Assembly: GCF_032854445.1 (NCBI RefSeq) | Contig: NC_088306.1 | Location: forward strand, 29,607,764 to 29,671,763 | Direction of reading: 5' to 3' | From: Liolophura sinensis | Lineage: Eukaryota > Mollusca > Polyplacophora > Chitonida > Chitonidae | DNA length: 64,000 nucleotides | In this document: piece by piece, positions 21,638 through 34,073 of the stretch | Layout: every line of letters begins with the position of its first letter | Position numbering within the stretch: position 1 is the stretch's first letter | Position numbers and translations under genes: made by a program | Notes under the pieces: generated by a model | What the model saw: the letters and a program-made list of their open reading frames with translations, nothing else | What the model was told of the DNA's origin: nothing | Databases searched by the model: none

Positions 21638-24572
21638 ACTGCTAGTTTAGGGGTAAACATATTTCTGTTTATATACTTGTGTTCCTTCATCAACGGTCAG
21701 AATTGAAGACAGCTGCAGTAGTTGTTCTAAAGATGCAGGAACTTACAACTGGATGTGTGTCAAAATCAAAAGGATTTTTGTATCCTCACAAATTATGGAA
21801 AGTTATACACAATCATAGTTTTCAGCATTTAGTTTGTACAATGTATGGTAGGATGGTCACACCAAAAACAGAACATAAGTATACCATTTTCAGCTGGCAA
21901 TTATTATATTTGTTGACATTTTGCAGTCTGTTGTACAGAAAAATGGAGTATTTGGCTGTGAAAACAGAAGTATTTATCTGCATAAACGTGCCTGGTTTAG
22001 AGTTAATCTGCGAGAACACACATAAAATAATGCGCCATTTTTTTTTTTAACAGAATGTTAGGCAACACCAGTTTAACTTTGTCTTTTACTGGCAGGCCGA
22101 CTCAAAGACCTTTTTATTTTGTTTGATCTCCATGTTTTTTATGGATTTCCTGCTTTTCAAGGCTTTCTGATCATATAAATATGTCTTCACCAGATAAATT
22201 TCTCACACAATAGACCATTTTGGGGGTTTTATTTTTGTTTTCATACCTTCTGACAACATTGATTTATTCTGCCCGTAAAACAACAATTAAACTTGGTCTG
22301 GCCTGAAGAACCAATGAAATGCAGTGTATATAAATTAATATTTATCCATGTACTTTTTAAATTTGTGGTTATTTGGCAACCAGAATTGCTTCCCTTGAAG
22401 GTAGGATAATCCTGTTGTGGCGCGCTGGTGTCATTACTTCAGAAATATTTCCATTGTGAAAATCTAAACGTCTGAATTATTATTGTAATTCTTCAGTAGA
22501 ATTGGATTTTATAAAACACAAAATTAGCTAAACTTCTGTTTTTTGCTTGTTTTGAAAAACCCAAACAATTGTGTTAAAATGCAAATAAAGTTGCCCAGTC
22601 ATGCAGTGTCAATGGGTAATGGCCTACCTGCTGTAAGGGGCATTACCCTGCTTTCGTAGATGTTGTCACAGTAAACCAGGTATTTAATGCAAAAATAATT
22701 TCTTGCTGGCGAATCATTACGTTCAAATGAAACTCAAGTTTTCTTCAGCTCGACAAATACCCAAGGTTTTATTAGGTCAAACTAGTAAAACGTACATGTA
22801 TGTGTCCAGAATTTATTTGTTGTATATACTACCGAAACAAAGAGAAAGTGTAGCGAGATATGTGTAGTTAACATGTGATATAGATGAAGTAGAGAAATTT
22901 AACACTTCTTTGGGTGGAAAATTTCATGAAAACTGCTACACCTGTTGCTGATCCAGTTTGTTGTGTTCATGTTAAATATTATTGATGATGTAATTTTGAG
23001 TGTTTCTTATTTGTTCTTTTCTTTTCAAATGCATGTCTGTGTAGAAAGTAGCTTGAGTTTTAGCTGTTGTGATTTAAGTATACCTATCTTATACCTTCCG
23101 TCTCTCTGTTAAAAAGTTTTTTTCAACAATAGTTTCAAATGTAGGGGTACATGTTTCTCTGTATGATGCATTTCTGCATGAAGCAACAAAGGGAGATGAC
23201 TGTGCTTTTAAAGATGTCATAATTGAAGAAAATGGCAAGCAATGTCATAGGCCTACTTGATGCCTTCAATTTTTAATCAGTGTTGAGATTTGTCATTCAG
23301 TTTATGTGATTTGTCATTCAGTTTATGTGATTTGACTTTCAGTTTATGTGATTTGACTTTCAGTTTATGTGATTTGAGCATGAAAGCAAGAAGTCAAATA
23401 ACACAAATGTCAATCTGTCCGTGGAAAGTTATACTCTACATATATATGCACAGGATGTAGAGACTTTTTCGGAAGTTCCGTAAGATTTTGTTGTATATCA
23501 GAGTTTCAGTTTTGCAGTTGGTATGGTGGATTTTGTTTCATTGCATGTTGTTTTCACATTTAAACTTTGATTAGGTTTGGTTAACTCTGTTTGAATTCTC
23601 GCACTCATACAAATACATCTACATGAATATTAATAAGTTGTTGATATTTTGTTTGCTGAAATTAGCTGTAATCTGTCCAAACAGGAAACAGGAGAAGGTC
23701 ATGTAAATTCTGAATCAACTGAATACATAGTACAAGGGAATATTTTCAGTCAAAGTACCAATCTCCAGTCAATGAAGGTAGGAAAAGTTAAATGCATGCA
23801 GGATGCTATTTTATAAAATTACTTTCTCTTTCAGAACTTAAATGCTTAAAGGGTTATAAATACCAGATATAATGAAACTAAAACAGCAAATTTGCACTGC
23901 AATAGCTGAGACACCCTGTAAAAAGTTGGTGTTGTCTTACACGCAGGTGCACATTAAGTGAATGACCCATGCATCTTAGGATGCCAAAAGTTTGACCGAC
24001 TGACCGAATGACAGACAAAGCTGCTTAAGTGCAGTGAAAAAATTGTAATGCACAGTGCAGTCCAGTACATGTATATTATGTGATTAAATCGTTAAATCAC
24101 AAGTGCTTTATGCTAATGATCTGGTGGATTACATCAGGTATGCCATAGCCCAGACCATGTGATAAAAGTTGAACTATATATATATATATATATATAAATG
24201 TGATAATGTTAAAATCATCCGTATTTCAAAGCTGAAGTTACCTGACTGTATGTGTAGTGAATCAAATGATTGATAACAATGTTTGCATCTTTACAAACAT
24301 ATATCTGACAGTCATGTACAATTTTGCTATGACCACGCTGGGATCTGCTTGTCCTGTAGATGAATTTTCATTCCTATTGCTCTTGGAATTAAAATATCGA
24401 AATTCATGTAAAATGTTTGTACATTGTTTCTTGAAATGTTGATTGTACTAAAGCATATACGGTGTACAAATAGCCACATGTTTTTTGTTTTCACTATGAT
24501 TCAAGGATAGTACAGAGACACTGAATTTTTGTACAACACAACTGAATCCATGCGGTTTTCTTCACCCTTGCC

Positions 24573-24683
24573 ATTTGTTATCAAGGAGATCACGTGGTCT
24601 CTAGCTTCTGAGATCACGTGGTCTCTAGCTTCTGAGATCACATGGTCTCTAGCTTCTGAGATCACGTGGTCTCTAGCTTCTGA
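24573..24683. repeat. 24-bp tandem repeat with an E-box in each unit, 4 copies
   Basis: Unit gagatcacgtggtctctagc + ttct. Three of four copies contain CACGTG; one reads CACATG. Because 24 is a multiple of three, it also gives a short repetitive ORF that I do not regard as a gene. Confidence 0.9.
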
Positions 24684-26192
24684 TCCATTTTACAGAATTG
24701 CATGTGTTTAATTTTCATGTAGCTTTTGTCAAAATTTTCAGAATCAGTTTTGGGCATGGCAAATGTAAATTGTCCGGGCATATTAAATACTCAGTCCCTT
24801 GTATGTCCCATTATATATTCTTCTATACCTGTTGTGGATGTATGATTTGTGTAGTGTAGGTCTTGGGGTCATTGGGTGGGCCAAGCCCTTGTTGGTATAG
24901 AGGGAGCCTAGCTATTAGGGCAGTACAGTGGGTCTATTATGGCTGTGGTGTGGGCCTAGCCCTTAGGTTTAGAGCAGAATACTGGTTGTAAACTTTTGAA
25001 CCCATGCTCAGTATGTTTTTTTTTAAATAAACACTTCCAGAAGTTAGTGTGATGTGCACTCTATGTGTGCAGAGTTATGGCGGTCGAAAAAAAATTTTAC
25101 TTTTCATTTTTTTTTTATTTATTTTAATGGTTCACAGATTTTTGCAGAGCTCAAAAGTAGCACAGTAGTGTCCTCTTTCTTTTTATTTGCATTACATTTA
25201 GGTGTAATTGAGACTGTTGTAATTAGTGTTTTGTAATACTAAGGTTACTTCCCTTTTCAAGGATTTACCTCCCTTGACAGTACAGCCATCTGCCTTATTT
25301 CAGGACTGAAGCATATAGGACTATTGAAAATGTAGCCGTTTGCTTAATTGTCAGTTTTCCAAGGCACAGAAGCAAATTGCAGTGATTCCTTCAGAAAAAA
25401 CGCAGGCAGATTGGTCACTGTCAATCTCTGTGGTTGCTCAAATTCCATCACACTGCGTAGTTATACCGGTACTTCCAAACGTTAACAGAACTGACACCTA
25501 CCACCAAGGGAGCTAAATCCTTGAAAAGGGAAGCAACATATGTATGACAAAAACAGAAAACACCTTGAATTAACATTCATGACATTTGTACATTTTTGAC
25601 TGATAATACTGAAGATTTATTGAGTTGGATAATGATGTTCTGAGTGGGTGTAAAAGATGTCCACAACAATATTTGTTGTTGTTGTTGGTTTTTTTTTTTG
25701 ATTTGTTGCATTGCTGTGTTTTTGCTTTTTGTTTTTGATATTGAGCTTGTCCCAATCTGGATATGTAATTGTTACTTTTATAATTGTTTTTTATGCATAT
25801 GACTATATAAAGGGATCAGAAATGAAATTGATTTGGGTGTATTACATAGTACTTGTTTTCCATATTTCACCTAAAATTTAGAATTTTTCAAGCGACAAAT
25901 TACCCTTGATTCTGATTAATTCATCCCTAATTAGGTGACTTAAGAGTAATTTGTAAAGTTTGATTACTTTTTTGTGAGAAAAACTTAAGTGTTGGTATGA
26001 GAAGCATCAGTATAAGGCCTTTTGTGATGTTCTAAAAGTTTGTGAAGTTTGATTCATTTCTTATCCGATAAAGCAGAAGTGTTTGTATCAAAAATATCAT
26101 TTTTAAGGCCTTTGTCACCGTCTGTCACCTGCATTTTTGCAGGCAAGATATATGTACAGTATGTCTGAACTTATAGATAGTAACTGTAATGC

Positions 26193-26283
26193 ACCATCCA
26201 CTGTACTATATCCCAACTGTATCCCACCATCCACTGTACTATATCCCAACTGTATCCCACCCTCCACTGTACTATATCCCAAC
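26193..26283. repeat. 32-bp tandem repeat, 3 copies
   Basis: Unit caccatccactgtactatat + cccaactgtatc. Confidence 0.9.
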
Positions 26284-26377
26284 ATGAAATGTAGGCTCAC
26301 ATATGCATGTGTAATATCCCTACCTGGTGGAGAATAGTTTACAGCCTCATGTATGAAATGCAGAATGTGACTTAGCT

Positions 26378-26513
26378 GTGTGTGGAGCGGCCTGTGCATG
26401 GTTGTAGCTATCTTCCAAGCTTTGTCCAGCTTCCTCCCACTATAATGCTGGTCGCCATTGTATAAGTGAAATGTTCTTGAGTACGGCGTAAAACACCTGT
26501 CAAATAAATAAAG
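26378..26513 (+). repeat. RUDI-like SINE fragment
   Basis: cccactataatgctggtcgc, aagtgaaatgttcttgagta and cggcgtaaaacacctgtcaa match the 3' half of the SINE. Confidence 0.75.
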
Positions 26514-26729
26514 TAACCCGTCTGAAATATAGAATGTTGTACTACTGGACACCCTAATGTGTGCAGGAAAGGTCTTTGGGAACTTGTTAAAAGGCTTGTA
26601 GTGTCAAGGACAAAATTGTTAAATAATTGTAAATGATTGTTATGTGACACGCATCGCATGCACGGTAGGCTGCTGTTTGTAAGAGTGGAATATTCATTAT
26701 TATTGTTGTATTAAATATGAACTGATATA

Positions 26730-26968
26730 CAGGGTGTCTCACAAGTCCTGCACCATCCTGATTTTCCTCCTTATTTTTCCCTGTTGCATATTTAATATTG
26801 ATTTAAAATTTTTTTCCCCCTCTTTCAGAGTTAATTATGGCTAATAAACTAACAGTACAAGAAAGAGTTGAATTGGTTTTTATGTTTGGAAGAGATGGGG
26901 CCATACACTGCTCTGTAGCCCAATATTCAAGCTCAACCTGAATGGTGCGCGACTTCTGGAACACCCTG
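26730..26968. mobile_element. Internally deleted Tc1/mariner-like element (239 bp)
   Basis: Terminal inverted repeats CAGGGTGTC ... ACACCCTG, flanked by TA on both sides (26728-26729 and 26969-26970), the target duplication of Tc1/mariner (IS630) transposons. Inside, on the plus strand from 26837, a short remnant reads MANKLTVQERVELVFMFGRD, resembling the first DNA-binding helix-turn-helix of a transposase; it stops soon after. The catalytic domain is missing, so the copy is non-autonomous. Confidence 0.75.
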
Positions 26969-27464
26969 TATAATGCTATTTCTGAGTCACCAGACAAGTG
27001 ACTGTGTAAAAAACAAAATCTGACTTCGGTCAATCCCACATCTTATTAAATGTATCGATCCTTCGGGAAAAATACAAACTAAGAATATATGGAATTTTAT
27101 GTTTGTTCTTTATGTTAAAATTTGATTGTGGTATTTTTGGCTCGTGTATCATTATCCTGTGAAAATTTATCCTGCATCCATCCTGTCATGCTGTCTTTCC
27201 CTGGACACGAGATTGCATTCGCGAATGCTCCTCCGTTAATTCTTCAGAGAATGGGAGATCACAAATGTGGAGTGTTTCTGCAGACTCAGCACAATTCCTG
27301 TACAAATGTAACATGTCCCATTTGTAACGCATCACACTAGGATATATAGCTGGGGTGGATTGACAGTGTAGTAGAATCGCAGTTGTCAAATCATGGAAAC
27401 ACCATAACGTAAAGCCCTGACCTTTGCCCCAAATTATTGACAAACCAGAAAAGATTTCTAGCAT

Positions 27465-27475
27465 TAATAATAATG

Positions 27476-27507
<32 letters not shown>
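27465..27507. repeat. (AAT)n microsatellite
   Basis: About 14 tandem AAT/AATG triplets. Confidence 0.95.
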
Positions 27508-27508
<1 letters not shown>

Positions 27509-27599
27509 CTTTATTTCAGACAGAATAATATGACCATATTAATGTTAGGACTCCACAAACAATTGCATGAGCATCACCAAACAGCTGGAGTGAGACAAT

Positions 27600-30360
27600 C
27601 CACAAATTGTCTGTCCAAGTGTGGAACCTGCATCATGTATCATTGGCTGTTGATGGTCAGTGACATACAACACAGTAAAAGCCAGCAGGTACAACATATG
27701 CTACACAGGTCTGTCCAAGGCTGGATTTGAACCTGTGTCTTGTATTATTGGCTGCTGATGGTCTACACAGGAATAGATAGCAGGTACAACATATGCTGCA
27801 CAGGTCTGTCCAAGGCTGGATTTGAACCTGTGTCTTGTATTATTGGCTGCTGATGGTCTACACAGGAATGGATAACAGATACAACGTATGCTACACAGGT
27901 CTATCCAAGGCTGGATTTGAACCTGTGTCTTGTATTACTGGCCGCTGATGGTCAACACAGGAAGAGACAGCAGGTACAACATATGCTACACAGGTCTCTC
28001 CATGGCTGGATTTGAACCTCTGTCTTGTATTATTGGCTGCTGATGGTCTACACAGGAAGAGACAGCAGGTACAGCATCTGCTATACAGGTCTCTCCATGG
28101 CTGGATTTGAACCCGTGTCTTGTATTATTGGCCGCTGATGGTCAACACAGGAAGAGACAGCAGGTACAACATATGCTACACAGGTCTGTCCAAGGCTGGA
28201 TTTGAACCTGTGTCTTGTATTACTGGCCGCTGATGGTCAACACAGGAAGAGACAGCAGGTACAACATATGCTACACAGGTCTGTCCAAGGCTGGATTTGA
28301 ACCTGTGTCTTGTATTATTGGCTACAGATGGTCTACACAGGAATAGATAGCAGGTACAACATATGCTACACAGGTCTGTCCATGGCTGGATTTGAACCTG
28401 TGTCTTGTATTATTGGCTGCTGATGGTCAACACAGGAAGAGACAGCAGGTACAACATATGCTACACAGGTCTGTCCAAGGCTGGATTTGAACCTGTGTCT
28501 TTTATTATTGGCTGCTGATGGTCTACACAGGAATAGATAGCAGGTACAACATATGCTGCACAGGTCTGTCCAAGGCTGGATTTGAACCTGTGTCTTGTAT
28601 TATTGGCTGCTGATGGTCTACACAGGAATGGATAACAGATACAACGTATGCTACACAGGTCTATCCAAGGCTGGATTTGAACCTGTGTCTTGTATTACTG
28701 GCCGCTGATGGTCAACACAGGAAGAGACAGCAGGTACAACATATGCTACACAGGTCTCTCCATGGCTGGATTTGAACCTCTGTCTTGTATTATTGGCTGC
28801 TGATGGTCTACACAGGAAGAGACAGCAGGTACAGCATCTGCTATACAGGTCTCTCCATGGCTGGATTTGAACCCGTGTCTTGTATTATTGGCTGCTGATG
28901 GTCAACACAGGAAGAGACAGCAGGTACAACATATGCTACACAGGTCTGTCCAAGGCTGGATTTGAACCTGTGTCTTGTATTACTGGCCGCTGATGGTCAA
29001 CACAGGAATAGACAGCAGGTACAACATATGCTACACAGGTCTGTCCAAGGCTGGATTTGAACCTGTGTCTTGTATTATTGGCTACTGATGGTCTACACAG
29101 GAATAGATAACAGGTACAACATATGCTACACAGGTCTGTCCATGGCTGGATTTGAACCTGTGTCTTGTATTATTGGCTACAGATGGTCTACACAGGAATA
29201 GATAGCAGGTACAACATATGCTACACAGGTCTGTCCATGGCTGGATTTGAACCTGTGTCTTGTATTATTGGCTGCTGATGGTCAACACAGGAAGAGACAG
29301 CAGGTACAACATATGCTACACAGGTCTGTCCAAGGCTGGATTTGAACCTGTGTCTTTTATTATTGGCTGCTGATGGTCTACACAGGAAGAGACAGCAGGT
29401 ACAACATATGCTACACAGGTCTGTCCAAGGCTGGATTTGAACCTGTGTCTTGTATTACTGGCCGCTGATGGTCAACACAGGAAGAGACAGCAGGTACAAC
29501 ATATGCTACACAGGTCTGTCCAAGGCTGGATTTGAACCTGTGTCTTGTATTACTGGCTGCTGATGGTCTACACAGGAATAGGTAACAGGTACAACATATG
29601 CTACACAGGTCTGTCCAAGGCTGGATTTGAACCTGTGTCTTGTATTACTGGCTGCTGATGGTCTACATGGGAATAGATAGCAGGTACAACATATGCTACA
29701 CAGGTCTGTTCAAGGCTGGATTTGAACCTGTGTCTTGTATTATTGGCTGCTGATGGTCTACACAGGAATAGATAGCAGGTACAACATATGCTACACAGGT
29801 CTGTCCATGGCTGGATTTGAACCTGTGTCTTGTATTATTGGCTGCTGATGGTCTACACAGGAATAGATAGCAAGTACAGCAAATGCTACACAGGTCTGTC
29901 CAAGGCTGGATTTGAACCTGTGTCTTGTATTATTGGCTGCTGATGGTCAACACAGGAAGAGACAGCAGGTACAACATATGCTACACAGGTCTGTCTAAGG
30001 CTGGATTTGAACCTATGCCTTGTACTACTGGCTGCTGATGGTCAACACAGGAAGAGACAGCAGGTACAACATATGCTACACAGGACTGTCCAAGGCTGGA
30101 TTTGAACCTGTGTCTTGTATTATTGGCTGCTGATGGTCAACACAGGAAGAGACAGCAGGTACAACATATGCTACACAGGTCTGTCCAAGGCTGGATTTGA
30201 ACCTGTGTCTTGTATTATTGGCTGCTGATGGTCTACACGGGAATAGATAGCAGGTACAGCATCTGCTATACAGGTCTGTCCAAGGCTGGATTTGAACCTA
30301 TGCCTTGCATTACTGGCTGCTGATGGTCTACACAGGAATAGATAGCAGGTACAGCATGTA
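27600..30360. repeat. 95-bp minisatellite, about 29 units, with a Pol III B-box-like motif
   Basis: Unit: caggtctgtccaaggctgga, tttgaacctgtgtcttgtat, tattggctgctgatggtcta, cacaggaatagatagcaggt, acaacatatgctaca. On the minus strand every unit contains GGTTCAAATCC, which fits the tRNA TpsiC/B-box consensus, and a weak A-box-like TAGCATATGTTG. Blocks of several units recur (27770-28140 resembles 28520-28890 almost base for base), showing segmental amplification. The array lies between the WDFY and DHRS12 3' ends. Confidence 0.95.
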
Positions 30361-30654
30361 CGCTATACATGTTGTGACTGGTAAGGCACGCGTACATAAA
30401 ACTGAGACCCACTTAGCTGTGTCACTTAGTTCTGCAGCGTTCTCAGACGTCCAGACATCTAGGGCTGTGGGTGGGGGATATTTGAGAGAGTCCGAATAAT
30501 CAAAGTGTCAAAATAAGAAGAATTATGGTAAGTGTTGTACTAACAGAAGTATAAGCAAAATCAGTGTAATGTCCCAGGGGTTTCAGTAATAGACAGGGTC
30601 AAGCCAACTTTGTTCTAGAAACTATCAATTTTGAACCCCTAAAAACCATTCATT

Positions 30655-30840
30655 AATGTTATTAGTGTTTCATGCCGTATATTCAAGAATATTTCACTTA
30701 CATGACGGTACTCAGCATTATGGAGCGAGGAAACCGGGGAGTGCCTGGAACAAATACCTGATCATCTGCAGGTTGCTGACAGACCTTCCCTCCTTGCACA
30801 AGCATGAGCAACAGTTTTGGTGAGAGGATCCTGGGTAATT
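30655..30840 (-). repeat. RUDI-like SINE, diverged
   Basis: tcatgccgtatattcaagaa, tatttcacttacatgacggt and gagaggatcctgggtaatt match the SINE in reverse. Confidence 0.75.
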
Positions 30841-30924
30841 GTTCTGGGGTTTAAAATCAAGTTACAAGACAAGATTTTTTTTGTATTTTTTTTTTTTGTA
30901 TTTGTATATTTTTGTGCCTATAAT

Positions 30925-31065
30925 ATTTATTTATTTATTTGATTGTTGTTTTACGCCGTACTCAAGAATATTTCACAGCATTATGGTGGGGGAAACCGGG
31001 CAGAGTCCGGGGGTAACCCACGACCATCCGCAGATTGCTGACAGACCTTCCCACGTACAGGTGCT
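30925..31065 (-). repeat. RUDI-like SINE fragment
   Basis: tatttatttatttgattgtt, gttttacgccgtactcaaga and accatccgcagattgctgac; the first half of the reverse-oriented SINE. Confidence 0.8.
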
Positions 31066-33060
31066 AATGATAATATGCTAATGATGTATATAAGTAAATG
31101 GACAAAAACCTTTGTGCGAGGCCTGGCCTTGTACAAACATCCTATCCATCAACACGTATATACTGATCAACACTACAAAATTCTAACATACAGGAAGGTG
31201 AAAAAATAACCTACTTGGTAATCACAAGGTATGTTCTCTTCTATTAATGTGGGAGCAATCAACTAGCTGAGAAATACCCAGTACATTAGGCACTGTCTAT
31301 AATCCAATATCTGAGGCGGACAGTTTGAAGACTAGAGTCTATTAGACTGGACATTTATAAAGTAGCATTAGAAACAAAGGTTGAAAAAGAATTTGTATTT
31401 TCTGACATCACTTCCTGCATGATCACCATGACCCCAGTGACATCGGATTGTTCAAGATTTGTGTACAAATTTTGCTGGTGGTGCTAGTATGTGCACTAAA
31501 TGTACTGATTTACTGTCAGTAGCAATGTCCATGTCAGGGTTTTGTTCGGAACCCTATACACCATATGACCAAAGATTAACAGAGGCTACTAAACAAACTG
31601 AGCTACAGAGACATAAACGTTAACAGAGGATTCTGTATTTTTCATTCAAATGGTAAATAAAAAACTACTTGGAGCAGTATGATACTCAACAATTACATGC
31701 AGAATTTACCTTATAATCTCACAAACAAACCAACTTGATTTAACCCGTAATATAACCAGTATAGAAAGGAGGCAATTTTCAAAGAGTAATTAACAAGAGT
31801 TCTAGATAGAATACTGTACATACATTATATACATAGTTATAATATAAACCCTTCTAGAAAATGTTGAGCTTTTTGTACAAAACACATATAAAATTCCTGA
31901 AGTTTAACACATACATGTAGAGTTATGCTACACTGATGTCAATATTTTATAAAATTCTCCTCAATAAAGGACGACTTTGCATACTGATGGTAGCTTGTCT
32001 ACATAGTCTACATACATGTCCATGTACATCCAACTGTACCATGGTGAAGATAAATAGATAATAAAGAACTTCTAAGAGAACTTCATTTGCCATGTTTATT
32101 CATGGCTTGGTACTTTGTTTTCTTAGCTCTAGTGTCTTCTGCTAACTTGTGGGAGAACACGGTGGTGACTACAGAAAGTAATCACATTCCCACCCCCCTC
32201 GCGCATTTATCCGTTCTCTGCTGCGTTATTTACATGGTTATTCAGGGGTGCATGTAACCATGTCAGTACAGAAGACCGATGTACAGGCAATCCGTTAAGC
32301 GATGGGACCACTATTTTCACATCTGAAGAAAGGGAGACAGCTTTGTCAACAAACACACGTGGCATCGGATGCAGAACAGAGGAATACGCCATTCCCCCTG
32401 TGACAGTTGATGTTCAATGAAAAGCGAAGCTAAGATATATAGGTCACACTCAAAAACGTGTGGATCCACCAATAAGCTTAGAATAATGCAAAAGCACTGA
32501 TGCTCCAAAAAACCTGACAAAAAAAGTTGCATATCTGATGTTTCAATATTTACAAAAAAAAAATTTGTCTGAAAATTGAAATGTAAAATATGTGATTCTC
32601 AGTTTGTTCAGGTAACACTTATTAATTGTATATTTTTTGGACTGTCTGAATTGCACGTGAATGAACACTGTATGTATACATCACAAGAAATACACAATAT
32701 TTCATGCTACAGCTTCAATACACAAGTACTGAAAACACCATAAACTATCTCCGGTAAAAATTTTTAAAAAAACAATTTTTCTTAGCTAATTTTATATTAT
32801 TATCAGTATTTGCCTATCTAGTTTGTTTACTGTCAATGTATTTTGTTGAGCAGTCATCAGCAAAATAGAACTAAGAGACCATGTACACTTCAGCTTTTCC
32901 CCAAAATATCCATACACCATACAATATTTATATATTTTTTTTACAAAACTGCCTATCCCCAATAATATTTCTACATCTAATTTAATAATACAACTGCTTA
33001 TCAATCTCTTGCATTGCTTAAAAAAAGATTTTCATGAAGACACCAATGCATTTCACCTGA
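31066..33060. other. Intergenic sequence without a recognised gene
   Basis: AT-rich. It includes one member of a dispersed repeat (31384-31485) shared with DHRS12 intron 2. A possible minus-strand poly(A) hexamer (TTTATT on the plus strand) is at 32095-32100, which could end a long DHRS12 3' UTR. No supported exon. Confidence 0.5.
31384..31485 (+). repeat. Dispersed repeat, copy 1
   Basis: ttttctgacatcacttcctg ... ccccagtg ... ttgttcaagattt ... acaaattttg matches 48200-48305 in the same orientation, at roughly 80% by eye over about 100 bp. The family is not identified. Confidence 0.7.
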
Positions 33061-33074
33061 AGTTTGGTACCTAA

Positions 33075-33247
33075 AATGCTCTGTCAGAAGCAGATAAAGT
33101 CTGGTATGTAAAATGCTCTGTCAGAAGCAGATAGAGTCTGGTATGTGAAATGCTCTGTCAGAAGCAAATAAAGTCTGGTATGTAAAATGCTCTGTCTGAA
33201 GCAGATAGAGTCTTGTACGTAAAATGCTCTGTCAGAAGCAAATAAAA
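33075..33247. repeat. 37-bp minisatellite, about 5 copies
   Basis: Unit aaaatgctctgtcagaagca + gataaagtctggtatgt. It lies downstream of the DHRS12 stop codon, possibly within its 3' UTR. Confidence 0.9.
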
Positions 33248-33869
33248 GCCTAAATATGGCACGTTGATGCCAACACTGAAGTTTTTCTGATAAGAAATTT
33301 ATCACACTTCTTAAAAAACTCTGAGGTGCATGAATTCATCAGAATCAAGCAAAATATGTCACTTGAAATATGCCAAACTTGAGGTGAAATACAAATGGCA
33401 GTTTTAATTTGGCGGTGTGATTTTGCCTTACATGTACATGATCTTCACACCAAATAAAGGTGATCACACAGCCACAGATTAGGAATTTTTCAAACTATTA
33501 AAACGCAGTTCTGCCCGTTTTCATAGATTCACCGGTTTTGACAGACTTATACTTTTTGCTCTGATTCACCATTTTCAAAGATTCCCCCAGTTTTTCACAG
33601 ATTCACTGCATGGTTTCACCAGATTTCCACCATTCACCCAGACATATACAACTTTGTTCATCTCGCATCACATATATTTATGAGTTTACTGAGCAGATTG
33701 GACCATTTTCACAGATTTCCCTGATTTAAAAGAATTACCTGATTTCACAGTTTGAGTGTTTTCAAAGATTGGACAGGATTTCCTTATTTCACCTGATCTC
33801 ATACTAGTAGCAGGTTCACCTTTTTTTAGTTTTCGAGGATTCATCTGTTTGAGAGATTAACAAAAGATT

Positions 33870-34035
33870 CCACCTGTTCTCACAGACCCACCTGTTCTCA
33901 CAGACCCACCAGTTTTCACAAACTCACCTGTTTTCACAGATCCACATGATCCACCAGTTTTCACAGACCCACCCGTTCTCACAGATTCATCTGTTCTCAC
34001 AGATCCACCTGTTTCCACAAATTCACCTTTTTTCA
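33870..34035. repeat. 18-19 bp minisatellite in the DHRS12 3' UTR
   Basis: Units such as cacctgttctcacagaccc and caccagttttcacagaccc, about 8 copies. Looser copies of 'ttcacagattcacc' extend back to about 33530. The array ends about 40 bp from the DHRS12 stop. Confidence 0.85.
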
Positions 34036-34073
34036 TCAATATCCCTCTTTTCATGTGACAGATTCACAATTTC

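Larger units (their letters stand above)
21638..26370. other. 3' UTR / convergent intergenic region without a gene
   Basis: AT-rich sequence. It contains a 21-bp repeat (about 23285-23390, tttatgtgatttgactttca, 5 copies), a short TA run (24176-24196), a 24-bp CACGTG repeat (24573-24683) and a 32-bp repeat (26193-26283). No ORF above about 120 codons and no splice-supported exon was seen. Confidence 0.6.
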
